A stretch of 64,000 nucleotides of DNA from Bacteroidota bacterium (GCA_947460255.1 CANHIS010000003.1:22047-86046); one strand, 5' to 3'. Shown: positions 1 through 8,012, numbered from the stretch's first letter. Numbers and translations: made by a program. The notes: a model not told the origin generated them from the sequence alone.

Positions 1-938
1 GTTTCGGTTCGGGTGTTGCCGCCACCGATGCATTAATGAAGTTGCTCCGCCCTGGAGATGAGGTAATTGCAGCCGATGACATGTATGGTGGAACTTACCG
101 CTTGTTTACAAAGATTTACGAACCAATGGGCATACGTTTCCATTTCGTAAATATGGCAAATCCTTCCAATATCAGTGCTTTGATCAACGAAAACACCAAG
201 ATGGTGTGGACTGAAACTCCAACCAATCCTTTGATGAGTATCAGCGATATTCGTGCAATTGCAGCCATTTGCAAGCCGGCAAATTTGATTCTCGTTGTCG
301 ACAATACTTTTGCAACTCCTTGGCTTCAAAATCCGCTCGATTTAGGTGCTGATGTAGTGATGCATTCTGCTACCAAATATCTCGGTGGCCACTCAGATGT
401 GATTCATGGTTGCATCATGCTCAACAACGACGAACTGCGCGAAAAACTTTACTTCATCCAGAAAAGTTGTGGCGCAGTACCAGGGCCAATGGATTGTTTC
501 TTGGTTTTGCGAGGATTGAAAACACTCCACGTGCGCATGAAAGCTCATTGTGAAAATGGAAAAACAATTGCCCATTATTTACGCAATCATCCAAAGGTTG
601 GAAAAGTGTATTGGCCAGGTTTTACTGATCATCCAGGGCATGAAACAGCCAAATCTCAAATGCGCGATTTCGGTGGAATGATGAGCATTATTTTAAAAGA
701 TGATTCATTAGATGCCGCGAAAAGAATGCTCACCTCTACACATCTCTTTTCATTGGCTGAAAGCCTTGGTGGCGTTGAATCTTTGATCAATCATCCTGCG
801 TCTATGACCCACGCCTCGATTCCAAAAGCTGAACGTGAAAAAGTAGGCGTTGTAGATGGTTTAATTCGTCTTTCAGTTGGAATTGAAGATGTTGATGATT
901 TAATTGCAGATTTAGAGGCGGCATTGAACAAGGTTTAA
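1..938 (+). CDS. Trans-sulfuration PLP enzyme (cystathionine gamma-synthase/lyase type), 5' truncated
   Basis: The reading frame is open from the window edge (first whole codon at base 3, FGSGVAATDAL), so the N-terminus lies outside. The protein belongs to the Cys/Met metabolism PLP-dependent family, which joins or cleaves cystathionine and related thioethers in the cytoplasm. Visible hallmarks are YGGTYRL, VVDNTFATP with the Asp that contacts the pyridine nitrogen, and SATKYLGGHSDV, whose Lys forms the PLP Schiff base. The C-terminus has the usual SLGGVESL and RLSVGIED blocks. Sequence alone does not separate gamma-synthase, gamma-lyase and methionine gamma-lyase. An SDR gene follows after 3 bases and is probably cotranscribed. 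Confidence 0.93.
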   Translation, partial: FGSGVAATDALMKLLRPGDEVIAADDMYGGTYRLFTKIYEPMGIRFHFVNMANPSNISALINENTKMVWTETPTNPLMSISDIRAIAAICKPANLILVVDNTFATPWLQNPLDLGADVVMHSATKYLGGHSDVIHGCIMLNNDELREKLYFIQKSCGAVPGPMDCFLVLRGLKTLHVRMKAHCENGKTIAHYLRNHPKVGKVYWPGFTDHPGHETAKSQMRDFGGMMSIILKDDSLDAAKRMLTSTHLFSLAESLGGVESLINHPASMTHASIPKAEREKVGVVDGLIRLSVGIEDVDDLIADLEAALNKV

Positions 939-941
939 TCA

Positions 942-1661
942 ATGAAACATGCTTTCATAACTGGTGCTTCCAAGGGTTTAGGAAAAGCACTATGTGAATT
1001 GTTGCTTCACGAAAATTGGCACGTGTCGGGAATTTCGCGACATCATACAATTGCGCACAAGAATTACATTCCTGTGGTTTGCGATCTTTCCCTTCCGGGG
1101 AATTTGGAAGCAGTGCAATTTGAGGCATCTAATTGCAAACATTTGCTGCTCATTAACAATGCAGGTTCGCTTGGCGAGATTGGTCCCGTGGGAAGCATTA
1201 CCGATGAAGAAATAATCCAAACAATTTCTTTGAACCTCACGGCTGCTGCAGTACTTTCTAACAAGTTTTTAAAACAAACCCAAACATTAGATTGCCCTAA
1301 AACAATTGTGAACATTAGCTCTGGGGCTGGAAGAAATCCCTATGATGGTTGGGCAACTTATTGCAGTACAAAGGCTGGTTTAGATATGTTCAGCATGTCG
1401 GTTGCCAAAGAATTGAATTTAAATGGAAATTCTGCGACAAGGATCTTTTCTATTGCTCCAGGTGTAATTGATACACAGATGCAAGAAGAAATTCGAAGTA
1501 AATCAGTTAATGAATTTAGTTCGGTGGAAAGATTTAAATTGATGCATCAAAATAATCAGTTGAGTACGCCTGAATCTATCGCACAAAAACTCGTATCCTT
1601 TCTCGCTCAGCGCGATCGATTTTCAGAAGTTTGCTTGGATGTGAGAAATCTAGATTTTTAA
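942..1661 (+). CDS. Short-chain dehydrogenase/reductase (SDR family)
   Basis: A 239-residue classical SDR, the usual single-domain Rossmann length. The cofactor motif TGASKGLG is at residues 7-14, NNAG at 72-75, the catalytic Ser at 126-127 and YCSTK (Tyr140, Lys144) follow. It is an NAD(P)-dependent oxidoreductase acting on a small carbonyl or alcohol. The general pattern resembles sepiapterin/benzil reductase-like SDRs, but the substrate cannot be read from the sequence. It starts 3 bases after the trans-sulfuration gene, so translation is probably coupled. It converges on a GNAT gene. Confidence 0.88.
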   Translation: MKHAFITGASKGLGKALCELLLHENWHVSGISRHHTIAHKNYIPVVCDLSLPGNLEAVQFEASNCKHLLLINNAGSLGEIGPVGSITDEEIIQTISLNLTAAAVLSNKFLKQTQTLDCPKTIVNISSGAGRNPYDGWATYCSTKAGLDMFSMSVAKELNLNGNSATRIFSIAPGVIDTQMQEEIRSKSVNEFSSVERFKLMHQNNQLSTPESIAQKLVSFLAQRDRFSEVCLDVRNLDF

Positions 1662-1679
1662 AGGGGCTAATGAAATAAA

Positions 1680-2210
1680 TTATTTTTCAGAGCGATTTAT
1701 TCGATTAAATTCCTCAATCCGCATGCTGTAAATTAATTCGTCTTCTAAAATTCCATTTTTAATTAAATTCTTTTCAATACGATATTCAAATTTTAATCCT
1801 GCTTTTACAAGCACTTTTTGTGATGCAATATTTTTTCCCAACGGTCTTGCAAAAATGCGTTCTAATTGCCAGTTTTTGAATCCGTATTCAATAACAAGCT
1901 TTACAGCTTCTGCCATGATGCCTTTTCCCCAGTAGGGCTCTGCCAACCAATACCCCAATTCAGCATTTAGTCTAAAAATGTCGTCCAACTTGTAGATTCC
2001 AATAGATCCAACCACTTGGCCATCTGCACAAATTGCTTGAATATTAGATGGCTGCTCCTTTTGAGTTCTTTCAATGAATTGCTGCCCAGCTTCTTTCGTA
2101 AATGGGCTAGGAAATCCATCGGTCATATTCGTTGCAATTCCTGGATTGTTAGCCAATCCCACCAAGCTATCGAGATCTGATAAAGCCCAGTTGCGTAAAG
2201 TGATTTTCAT
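1680..2210 (-). CDS. GNAT family N-acetyltransferase (RimJ/RimL type)
   Basis: The protein is about 176 residues, beginning MKITLRNWALSDL. The acetyl-CoA loop is WGKGIMAEA, preceded by AELGYWLAEPYWG, which is characteristic of RimJ/RimL-like N-acetyltransferases that acetylate protein N-termini or small amines. An in-frame ATG exists 15 bases upstream (2225), but a perfect -7 box TACATTTG on this strand lies between the two ATGs (2221-2214), so the inner start at 2210 is preferred. That would leave almost no leader. The substrate is unknown. Confidence 0.85.
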   Translation of the reverse strand: MKITLRNWALSDLDSLVGLANNPGIATNMTDGFPSPFTKEAGQQFIERTQKEQPSNIQAICADGQVVGSIGIYKLDDIFRLNAELGYWLAEPYWGKGIMAEAVKLVIEYGFKNWQLERIFARPLGKNIASQKVLVKAGLKFEYRIEKNLIKNGILEDELIYSMRIEEFNRINRSEK

Positions 2211-2213
2211 CTT

Positions 2214-2221
2214 CAAATGTA
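2214..2221 (-). promoter_or_regulatory. -7 promoter box of the GNAT gene
   Basis: TACATTTG on the minus strand matches the Bacteroidota -7 consensus TAnnTTTG. It ends 3 bases before the ATG at 2210, predicting a leaderless or nearly leaderless mRNA. Confidence 0.5.
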
Positions 2222-2280
2222 ACATTCAGAGCAATCAGTAACCTTAGAATTTCGTTTTTGTTTCTTACCAATCACCTTCT

Positions 2281-2288
2281 TACCTTCG
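2281..2288 (+). promoter_or_regulatory. -7 promoter box of efp
   Basis: TACCTTCG fits the TAnnTTCG variant of the Bacteroidota -7 box. A T-rich stretch with TTTTTG lies about 20 bases upstream as a possible -33 element. The ATG of efp is 18 bases downstream. Confidence 0.5.
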
Positions 2289-2306
2289 TGCCTTTAAAAT
2301 CTGTTT

Positions 2307-2867
2307 ATGGCAACTACAAGTGATGTTTCTGTAGGAACATTTATTCGTTACAACGGTGAACTTTGTGTGATTACCGAATGGCAACACCGCACACCAGGAA
2401 ATCTTCGTGCATTCTATCAAGCGAAGATGCGCAATGTGAAAAATGGCAAGTCGGCAGAAAACCGCTACCGTTCAGGTGAAGAAATCGAAGTGGTGCGCGT
2501 TGAAATGCGTCCATTGATGTATAGCTACAAAGAAGGTAACAATCTGGTTTGCATGGACAATGAAACTTACGAGCAAATCTACATCGATGAAGTATTGTTC
2601 GGTGATGGCGTACGTTTTATGAAAGAATCAATGGAGATTTATGCAGCATTCGAAGGCGATGCGGTAATTTACGCTGAACCACCAAAGAATGTTGAACTCG
2701 AAGTAACATACACAGAACCTGGTGTTAAAGGCGATACTGCCACCAAAACACTAAAACCTGCAACAGTAGAAACGGGTGCAACAGTGTCAATTCCTTTGTT
2801 CATCAACATTGGTGAAAAAATTAAAGTCGACACCCGCACCGGAGAATATCTTGAGCGTGTAAAGTAA
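2307..2867 (+). CDS. efp: Elongation factor P
   Basis: EF-P binds between the ribosomal P and E sites and relieves stalling at polyproline stretches. The 186-residue length is standard. All three beta-barrel domains are visible: the KOW-like N-terminal domain, the OB domain, and a C-terminal domain ending with PLFINIGEKIKVDTRTGEY, the EF-P signature. The tip loop of domain I reads HRTPGNLRAF. At the position where most EF-Ps have the modified Lys (or Arg), this protein has Asn32, so lysylation by EpmA or rhamnosylation by EarP at that site is impossible. It is monocistronic, with its own promoter and terminator. Confidence 0.97.
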   Translation: MATTSDVSVGTFIRYNGELCVITEWQHRTPGNLRAFYQAKMRNVKNGKSAENRYRSGEEIEVVRVEMRPLMYSYKEGNNLVCMDNETYEQIYIDEVLFGDGVRFMKESMEIYAAFEGDAVIYAEPPKNVELEVTYTEPGVKGDTATKTLKPATVETGATVSIPLFINIGEKIKVDTRTGEYLERVK

Positions 2868-2890
2868 TTTACCCTTGAGTTTTTTTGACA

Positions 2891-2929
2891 ATCCCGATGT
2901 CCTTCCCCAAAGGATGTCGGGATTTTTTT
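2891..2929 (+). terminator. Rho-independent terminator after efp
   Basis: ATCCCGA pairs with TCGGGAT, and TCCTT with AAGGA across a small internal mismatch. The hairpin is followed by a run of seven T. It overlaps the stop codon of the convergent lipoprotein gene. Confidence 0.85.
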
Positions 2930-3503
2930 ATTCTCTACCTGCTCTTGATGCCAGCAGATAATCGAGAAAAATCATAGCAGCAGCTTGACTTTCGGCAGCG
3001 GTTGGAATGGCGAAGAACGGTTTGTTGCCACTTGAATCAGCGGCACATACAACGCATGGTACTGCAAATCCTTGGGTCGAAAAACCTTCCGAAGCTCTGA
3101 ATTTGTCTGAATCCGTATCGTAGCTTTTCGAATTTGGAATTAACCGATCAATTGGCCCTAACAGGTACTCTTGCTTCACCGCTTTAGAAAGATCAGCGCC
3201 TTGCAATTCTACCAAACTCACGGTAGTGGCCTTTTGCAAAGAATCCATTATGGCAGCGTTGCTCACACCTTGCCAATTAATTGTGATGCCAGTTTGCGCG
3301 TTCATTAGTTTGGTTACTTCCGATGTTTCCAGTTGTCGTTGAGTTAAGAACTCAGATTTTACAAGGATTTTCAGCGATTTTCCTTTACCATCTGCATGCA
3401 CTTCGTACCAAGAAATTTTCCTCACATCGCGTTGTTTTCTAGTACTTTTCGTGCAAGAGGTTAAACCTAGAATAATCAAAAGGACAATCAATGAAGTTCG
3501 CAT
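2928..3503 (-). CDS. Hypothetical lipoprotein, possibly related to solute-binding proteins
   Basis: A 191-residue protein with a short hydrophobic signal ending in LGLTSC, a lipobox, so it is probably membrane-anchored. No family is recognised with confidence. The first part (SLKILVKSEF, MNAQTGITINW) and the end (FFAIPTAAESQAAAMIFLDYLLAS) recall the start and the Ala-rich C-terminal helices of extracellular solute-binding proteins. At this length most of a normal binding-protein fold would be missing, so it may be a shortened derivative or unrelated. It stands alone and converges on efp. Confidence 0.6.
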   Translation of the reverse strand: MRTSLIVLLIILGLTSCTKSTRKQRDVRKISWYEVHADGKGKSLKILVKSEFLTQRQLETSEVTKLMNAQTGITINWQGVSNAAIMDSLQKATTVSLVELQGADLSKAVKQEYLLGPIDRLIPNSKSYDTDSDKFRASEGFSTQGFAVPCVVCAADSSGNKPFFAIPTAAESQAAAMIFLDYLLASRAGRE

Positions 3504-3548
3504 GTGGCAAATTTACACAGCAACTGCACTACATTAACTTGGTAAGCA

Positions 3549-3556
3549 TATTTTTG
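3549..3556 (+). promoter_or_regulatory. -7 promoter box of the PdeM-like gene
   Basis: TATTTTTG matches TAnnTTTG and ends exactly 4 bases before the GTG start at 3561, so the mRNA is predicted to be leaderless. Confidence 0.5.
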
Positions 3557-3560
3557 CGCT

Positions 3561-4214
3561 GTGTTGAACGATTTTCAATTTAGCTTCCCCAATTCGATTG
3601 CAGTTATTGAACTTTTGCCTGAAAAAGCAGCATTTTTGCCCCAATCAAGCACATTGTTAATTGCTGATCCTCATTTCGGTAAGGCTACACACTTTCGAAA
3701 GGCCGGCATCCCGATTCCAGAACAAATCTTCCACAAAGATTTGGATATTCTTGGCAATCTTATCGTTCGGAAACAACCAATCAATTTGATCGTTCTAGGC
3801 GATTTTTTCCATTCAGATCACAACCAAGAATGGGAACGGTTTCTCCACTGGAAAACCAAATATCCACGGGTAAATTTGAAGATTGTAGAAGGAAATCACG
3901 ACAGGAAAATGAAGTCGAGGTTGTTGGACCACGATTTTTTGTACCCAGATGCTCTGCCTTCCCCGGAGGGAATTTACTTTAGCCATGAACCTTTACATAC
4001 GGAAAAACCTGTGGTTTGCGGACATATTCACCCAGGGTTTATCCTCAAAGGTGCTGGCCGACAAAAAATTTCGTTGCCCTGTTTTTACCTAGATCAAAAC
4101 TGTTTGATTTTGCCAGCTTTTGGAGCATTTACAGGTCTTTCACCAATGAAGAAATTATCAAAGAATAAAGTTTTTATCATCAATGGCGATCAAGTAATTG
4201 AAGTTCAGGATTGA
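3561..4214 (+). CDS. PdeM-like calcineurin-type metallophosphoesterase
   Basis: A 217-residue metallophosphoesterase with the full set of metal-binding blocks: ADPHFGKATHFRKAG, LGDFFHS, EGNHD and CGHIHPG. The DPHFGK and HFRK signatures match the family described as ligase-associated DNA damage response endonuclease PdeM. In other bacteria that gene sits with an ATP-dependent DNA ligase and an Lhr-like helicase. No such partners are present here, so a DNA-repair role is inferred from family only. The start is GTG at 3561 (a TTG follows directly), placed by the promoter just upstream. Confidence 0.85.
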   Translation: MLNDFQFSFPNSIAVIELLPEKAAFLPQSSTLLIADPHFGKATHFRKAGIPIPEQIFHKDLDILGNLIVRKQPINLIVLGDFFHSDHNQEWERFLHWKTKYPRVNLKIVEGNHDRKMKSRLLDHDFLYPDALPSPEGIYFSHEPLHTEKPVVCGHIHPGFILKGAGRQKISLPCFYLDQNCLILPAFGAFTGLSPMKKLSKNKVFIINGDQVIEVQD

Positions 4215-4263
4215 ATATTAACCTTCATTTCCTAATTTCACACACTCAACATACCCACCCTAA

Positions 4264-5976
4264 ATGAAAAGAAATTTACTCGTCGCATTTGCCATTGCCG
4301 TTTGTTTATCGGTAGTGATGTGGCCCGAAACTTCCGTGCACGGAAACAGCAGCGGAGCTCCAGCCGGTTACACTGGATCGACTTTCGAAAATAGCGGAAG
4401 AACTTGCGGAACGGGCACTGGCTGCCATGGCGGCGGTTCCACACTTCAAAACAGCTGGATAACAACGACCATTCCTGCTTGTGGTTACACGCCTGGTCAA
4501 ACTTACAGCATCTCAGTATTTGTAACATCTCCAAACAGAACGAAATTCGGTTTTAGCTTGTCGCCACAGTTCAATTCAGGTGCAAACTCAGGTGCCACTG
4601 CAGGTACTTTGATCGCCACCAATGGAACGCAGCTTCAAAGTAGCGGAAGATACATCACCCATACATCTGCAGGAAATCAACAAAATGGTACCAATAGCAG
4701 AACTTGGACATTCAATTGGACCGCTCCTGCATCTGGCTCAGTTACTTTATTTGCAGCCATGAATGCAGCCAATTCTGGGAACAACAGTTCAGGCGACATC
4801 ATTTTTAATGGTAGCCTAGTTGTGAATCAAAATACAACACCTGCTCTTACGATCAATAACAGTGGTGCGGCCGAATTTTGCGTGAGCAATCCAATTACAC
4901 TCACCTCAAGTATCGCAAGTGGAAATGTTTGGACTCTCAGTGGAAACTCAGTTGGAACAGGCAGTTCGGTTACACCATCTGCCAGCGGAACCTACCAATT
5001 AACCAATACATCTGGCGCTTGTGTGCAAACACAAACTTTAGCGGTTACGGCCGTTAATGGGCCACCAGCTGCGTCGCAGATTACAGCTGGTCCTGCTGGA
5101 TTAGAGATTTGCGAAGGAGAAACCACTACTTTGTCGGCCACTGGTGCCGGATTGGTTTGGCAGCCAGGCAACTTAACAGGCAATTCTGTAACCGTTTCGC
5201 AGGCTGGAAATTATACAGTTAGCAGTACAAATATCTGTGGAACAACAACTTCTACTCCAGCTGTTGTATCAATCAATCCCCTGCCTGCAACACCTGCAAT
5301 TACAGTTGCAGCCATCGATGGATCTTGCGAAGGCAGTACAATTGTGCTTTCTGCCAATAATGCAGCGCTAGGCGATGAGATAAATTGGACACCAGGAAAT
5401 GTCGCAGGAGCTGATTTATCTGTAACAGAATCAGGCACGTACACTGTTGTCTTTACCAACGGTTGTGGCGAGTCAGCATTGGTTGACCAAGAAATTACCT
5501 TCACAGCAACACCTGAAGTTCCAACAATTTCCCTCACGGGAGACGGAGAACTTTCTGCCAGCGTGGTAGCTGATTCCTACACGTGGTTTTTGAATGGAGT
5601 AGAAATTGAGGACCAAAATGGTGCATCGATTACACCTACTGAATTCGGAACGTATGAAGTGATCGCAACCAATGCAGATATTTGTTCAAGTACAATTTCT
5701 GAAGGCTTTTCGTACGATCCAACTTCGACCAATAATTTTGGTGGAAATGTGGCTTTCAAGGTGTATCCGCAGCCAGCATCAAGTTTGATGATGGTAGAAT
5801 TGCCAGCAAATCATGAATTGAAATTTTTAGAAATCATGGATCTTCAAGGTCGATTGATGCTTCAAATACCTGTGGAAGATCAAGGTTTAGTTTCCGTTTC
5901 AACTGAAGTTCTTGAAAATGGAATGTATTTGCTTAAAGCGAACAATACGACCAAAACAATTGTGATCGGGCAGTAA
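4264..5976 (+). CDS. T9SS cargo protein with choice-of-anchor V (Reeler-like) domain
   Basis: A 570-residue secreted protein. Residues 1-27 form a signal peptide. Residues about 28-195 carry the choice-of-anchor V/Reeler-like region, starting GAPAGYTGS and containing Cys48 and C54-H55 of a CGTGTGCHGGG element. In relatives this element resembles a haem-binding CxxCH, but here it is irregular. The middle (about 195-470) consists of Ig/PKD-like repeats rich in Thr, Asn and Ser. The C-terminus (about 495-570, VYPQPASS to NGMYLLK) is a type A sorting domain that directs export by the type IX system. The function outside the cell is unknown. Confidence 0.85.
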   Translation: MKRNLLVAFAIAVCLSVVMWPETSVHGNSSGAPAGYTGSTFENSGRTCGTGTGCHGGGSTLQNSWITTTIPACGYTPGQTYSISVFVTSPNRTKFGFSLSPQFNSGANSGATAGTLIATNGTQLQSSGRYITHTSAGNQQNGTNSRTWTFNWTAPASGSVTLFAAMNAANSGNNSSGDIIFNGSLVVNQNTTPALTINNSGAAEFCVSNPITLTSSIASGNVWTLSGNSVGTGSSVTPSASGTYQLTNTSGACVQTQTLAVTAVNGPPAASQITAGPAGLEICEGETTTLSATGAGLVWQPGNLTGNSVTVSQAGNYTVSSTNICGTTTSTPAVVSINPLPATPAITVAAIDGSCEGSTIVLSANNAALGDEINWTPGNVAGADLSVTESGTYTVVFTNGCGESALVDQEITFTATPEVPTISLTGDGELSASVVADSYTWFLNGVEIEDQNGASITPTEFGTYEVIATNADICSSTISEGFSYDPTSTNNFGGNVAFKVYPQPASSLMMVELPANHELKFLEIMDLQGRLMLQIPVEDQGLVSVSTEVLENGMYLLKANNTTKTIVIGQ

Positions 5977-5992
5977 AACTTTTAATTTATGG

Positions 5993-6030
5993 AGAGCCTG
6001 CATTCTTTTATTAGGATGCAGGCTTTTTGT
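5993..6030 (+). terminator. Rho-independent terminator
   Basis: AGCCTGCAT pairs perfectly with ATGCAGGCT, followed by TTTTTGTTTT. It ends the T9SS cargo gene and insulates the downstream tRNA-like RNA unit. Confidence 0.85.
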
Positions 6031-6136
6031 TTTGATAAAAAAACAGGTTTTCTACAGTTGTAAATATATGATTTAGTTAACAAAACAGTCTCTATGTTAT
6101 CGAAATGACAATAAATAAGCAAAATCAATATTTTAT

Positions 6137-6168
6137 TTGCATCGAATAGGGATTTGTACCTATGTTTG
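6137..6168 (+). promoter_or_regulatory. Promoter of the tRNA-like RNA
   Basis: TATGTTTGC (6161-6169) is an exact match to the extended Bacteroidota -7 box. A TTTG at about 6136-6139 lies roughly 21 bases upstream, as expected for the -33 element. Transcription would start near 6173, only a few bases before the acceptor stem of the RNA. Confidence 0.7.
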
Positions 6169-6180
6169 CACTAAATAACA

Positions 6181-6332
6181 CTGTAGGGTGTTGAAACTGG
6201 CAGACAATCCCTCTTGTCTCGGGGGTGAGGATCCAGGGAAAAACGGTGTTTAGCGGGTTGACCACTCAACTCTTTCGAGAGTCTTGAACATTGGCTAACC
6301 TCCTCGTGAAGGTTCGAATCCTTCCTCTACAG
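6181..6332 (+). ncRNA. tRNA-like structured RNA with giant variable region
   Basis: The ends fold as a tRNA: acceptor 6181-6188 with 6325-6332 (8 bp including one G-U), and T arm 6308-6324 with stem GAAGG/CCTTC and loop TTCGAAT. The D arm is of leucine type, with stem TTG/CAA and an 11-nt loop containing GG. The best anticodon arm is 6209-6225 (CCCTC/GGGGG, loop TTGTCTC), giving GTC with a pyrimidine at position 37, which is abnormal. The variable region spans 6226-6307 (82 nt). It is closed by GAGGA/TCCTC and contains TTAGC/GCTAA and ACTCT-TTCG-AGAGT. No CCA is encoded. It has its own promoter and terminator. It could be an atypical class II tRNA or a tRNA mimic; its function is unknown. Confidence 0.6.
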
Positions 6333-6353
6333 CAGAATTTCCCCAATACCCCT

Positions 6354-6397
6354 AATCCCCGCTGTTTGTGATGGTTCAGCGGGGATTTATTTTTTTA
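6354..6397 (+). terminator. Rho-independent terminator of the tRNA-like RNA
   Basis: A perfect 11-bp stem AATCCCCGCTG/CAGCGGGGATT with a 12-nt loop is followed by a T-rich tract. This is one of the strongest terminators in the window. Confidence 0.9.
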
Positions 6398-6398
6398 T

Positions 6399-6560
6399 CC
6401 ACGGACTGTAGCTCGTGGTAGAAGTTAGAGGTTTTAGAATGTATATATATCCAGCACTTTAGCCATGGACTAAAGTCCATGGTTGCGGGTTGAAATATGA
6501 GGATGTGTAGTTATTCTCCTCGCAGCACAGGACTTTCGCAGTACCGGACTTTAGTCCGGT
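6399..6560. repeat. REP-like palindromes with GGACTAAAGTCC core
   Basis: The intergenic stretch holds a degenerate palindrome at 6399-6418, a perfect one at 6463-6482 (CCATGG flanking ACTAAAGT) and another at 6543-6560 (ACCGG flanking ACTTTAGT). The same 12-base core recurs at 63640 and 63725. These look like dispersed REP-type repeats; no mobilising enzyme is present in the window. No gene is seen here. Confidence 0.65.
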
Positions 6561-6573
6561 GACACATAAAAAA

Positions 6574-7926
6574 TCACCTTTGATCGAGCAGGTAAATCAT
6601 TGCTGCCATGGCTGCTGCACCCAATTCAAGCTCGCGTTTATTGACATGCTCAAAGCTGTCGTATTCGGCATGATGGTGATCGAAGTAACGTTGTGAATCT
6701 GGTACAAAACCGATGCAGATAGTGCCTTGTTTTTTCAACGGATTGATATCGGCGCCACCACCTCCTTTTTTGAAATCATGAATGCCGTATGGTTCTAGCA
6801 AGGCTCGATAGTTTCCAACACTCGCCACAACTGCGGGATCTTCAGAATCAGTATAAAACCCTCTTGGAGTGAAACCTCCACGGTCTGATTCAATGGCGAA
6901 CAAATGCTTTTCCTTCAGTGAATCGGCAAGTTCAGCGTAGCGTTTTCCGCCACGTAAACCGTTTTCTTCATTCATGAACATGACAGCCCTAATGGAGTGT
7001 TTAGGCTTGTAGCCAAGTTTTTGAAGGATTCGCAGGGCTTCGAAACTTTGCACACATCCAGCGCCATCATCGTGGGCTCCTTCGCCATTGTCCCAAGCAT
7101 CGAGATGACCACCAACAATGATAAATTCATTGGGTTTTTCGGAGCCTTTCATTTCTCCAATCACGTTGTGCGATAAAGTATCCGGTAGTGTTTTGCAGTT
7201 GGTTTCGAGTTGAAATTTCAGCTTTGCGTTTTTCTTGATTTGAGCACTAAGCCAAGTGGCATCTTCTGTGCTTATCGCTACTGCAGGAATCCTTGGATAC
7301 AAGGAATCGTAAGCCATACTTCCAGTATGTGGGTAACCGTCTTCACGGAGGTTCATGCTTCTCACCATGGTCGCTACTGCGCCATATTTTGCAGCCTTGG
7401 ATGGTCCAGCCCATCTCTGATCCACGCATCCGCCGTAGGCTTCGAAAGTATGAATGTGACGAGGTTCCATCGGACGGCTGAAGAACACAATTTTGCCCTC
7501 AATTTTCTCCTTGCCAAGGGCGTCAAGGTCTTCAATTCGTTGTACTTCGATGATTTCGGCTTCCACTTTGCCTCCATCACTTCCTCCAAGGGCACAGGCC
7601 TTTAAGTTTCTTTTGCTGTTGGTTTCTTGAACTTTACAAATGCTTCCGCGCACCCAATGCGGCACCATGCATTCTTGCAGGAAAACCTTGCTGAATTGTT
7701 CCTCTTGCATTACATCCTGCATGAATTTTACAGCATCCGCGGCGCCGCGCGAACCACTCAATCGCGGCCCAATATTTTTACACAAGTGCTGCAAAATTGG
7801 ATAGCAGCGACTATCTGTGAGCGCTTGATCGAAGATTTTTCGAATGAACAATGAATCTTGGCTTGTTTGTGCTTGCGCAGAGAGTTTTAAACCAAGGAGA
7901 ATGGCAATTAGGAGGAGTTTTTTCAT
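6574..7926 (-). CDS. M28 family zinc metallopeptidase (carboxypeptidase Q-like), secreted
   Basis: A 450-residue exported aminopeptidase/carboxypeptidase. It has a Sec signal peptide (1-20, ending SAQAQ), a PA-type insert (about 110-240), then the M28 catalytic domain. Zinc ligands are visible: His274 in GGHLDAWD, Asp in AHDDGAG (286-287), Glu320-Glu321 in MNEENGLRGG, Asp348 in ESDRGG and His in the HHHAEYD block near 418. The layout matches plasma glutamate carboxypeptidase-like (M28B) enzymes that trim peptides outside the cytoplasm. A minus-strand box TATATTCG (7949-7942) lies 15 bases before the start. It is monocistronic. Confidence 0.92.
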   Translation of the reverse strand: MKKLLLIAILLGLKLSAQAQTSQDSLFIRKIFDQALTDSRCYPILQHLCKNIGPRLSGSRGAADAVKFMQDVMQEEQFSKVFLQECMVPHWVRGSICKVQETNSKRNLKACALGGSDGGKVEAEIIEVQRIEDLDALGKEKIEGKIVFFSRPMEPRHIHTFEAYGGCVDQRWAGPSKAAKYGAVATMVRSMNLREDGYPHTGSMAYDSLYPRIPAVAISTEDATWLSAQIKKNAKLKFQLETNCKTLPDTLSHNVIGEMKGSEKPNEFIIVGGHLDAWDNGEGAHDDGAGCVQSFEALRILQKLGYKPKHSIRAVMFMNEENGLRGGKRYAELADSLKEKHLFAIESDRGGFTPRGFYTDSEDPAVVASVGNYRALLEPYGIHDFKKGGGGADINPLKKQGTICIGFVPDSQRYFDHHHAEYDSFEHVNKRELELGAAAMAAMIYLLDQR

Positions 7927-8012
7927 GCAATGCTGGTGGCACGAATATAAAGCAAAACACCGCGGGTTGTTGCCGCGGTGCTTGGTTAGAAATTAGTTGA
8001 AATGCCGATTAT

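Noticed and set aside
6181..6332. tmRNA (ssrA) or an intron-bearing tRNA
   Set aside because: It is too short for tmRNA and has no tag reading frame. The extra sequence lies in the variable region, not in the anticodon loop, and shows no group I or II intron core.
7210..7605. 131-codon open frame antisense to the M28 peptidase
   Set aside because: It is a shadow of the peptidase gene with no start signal and no recognisable protein.
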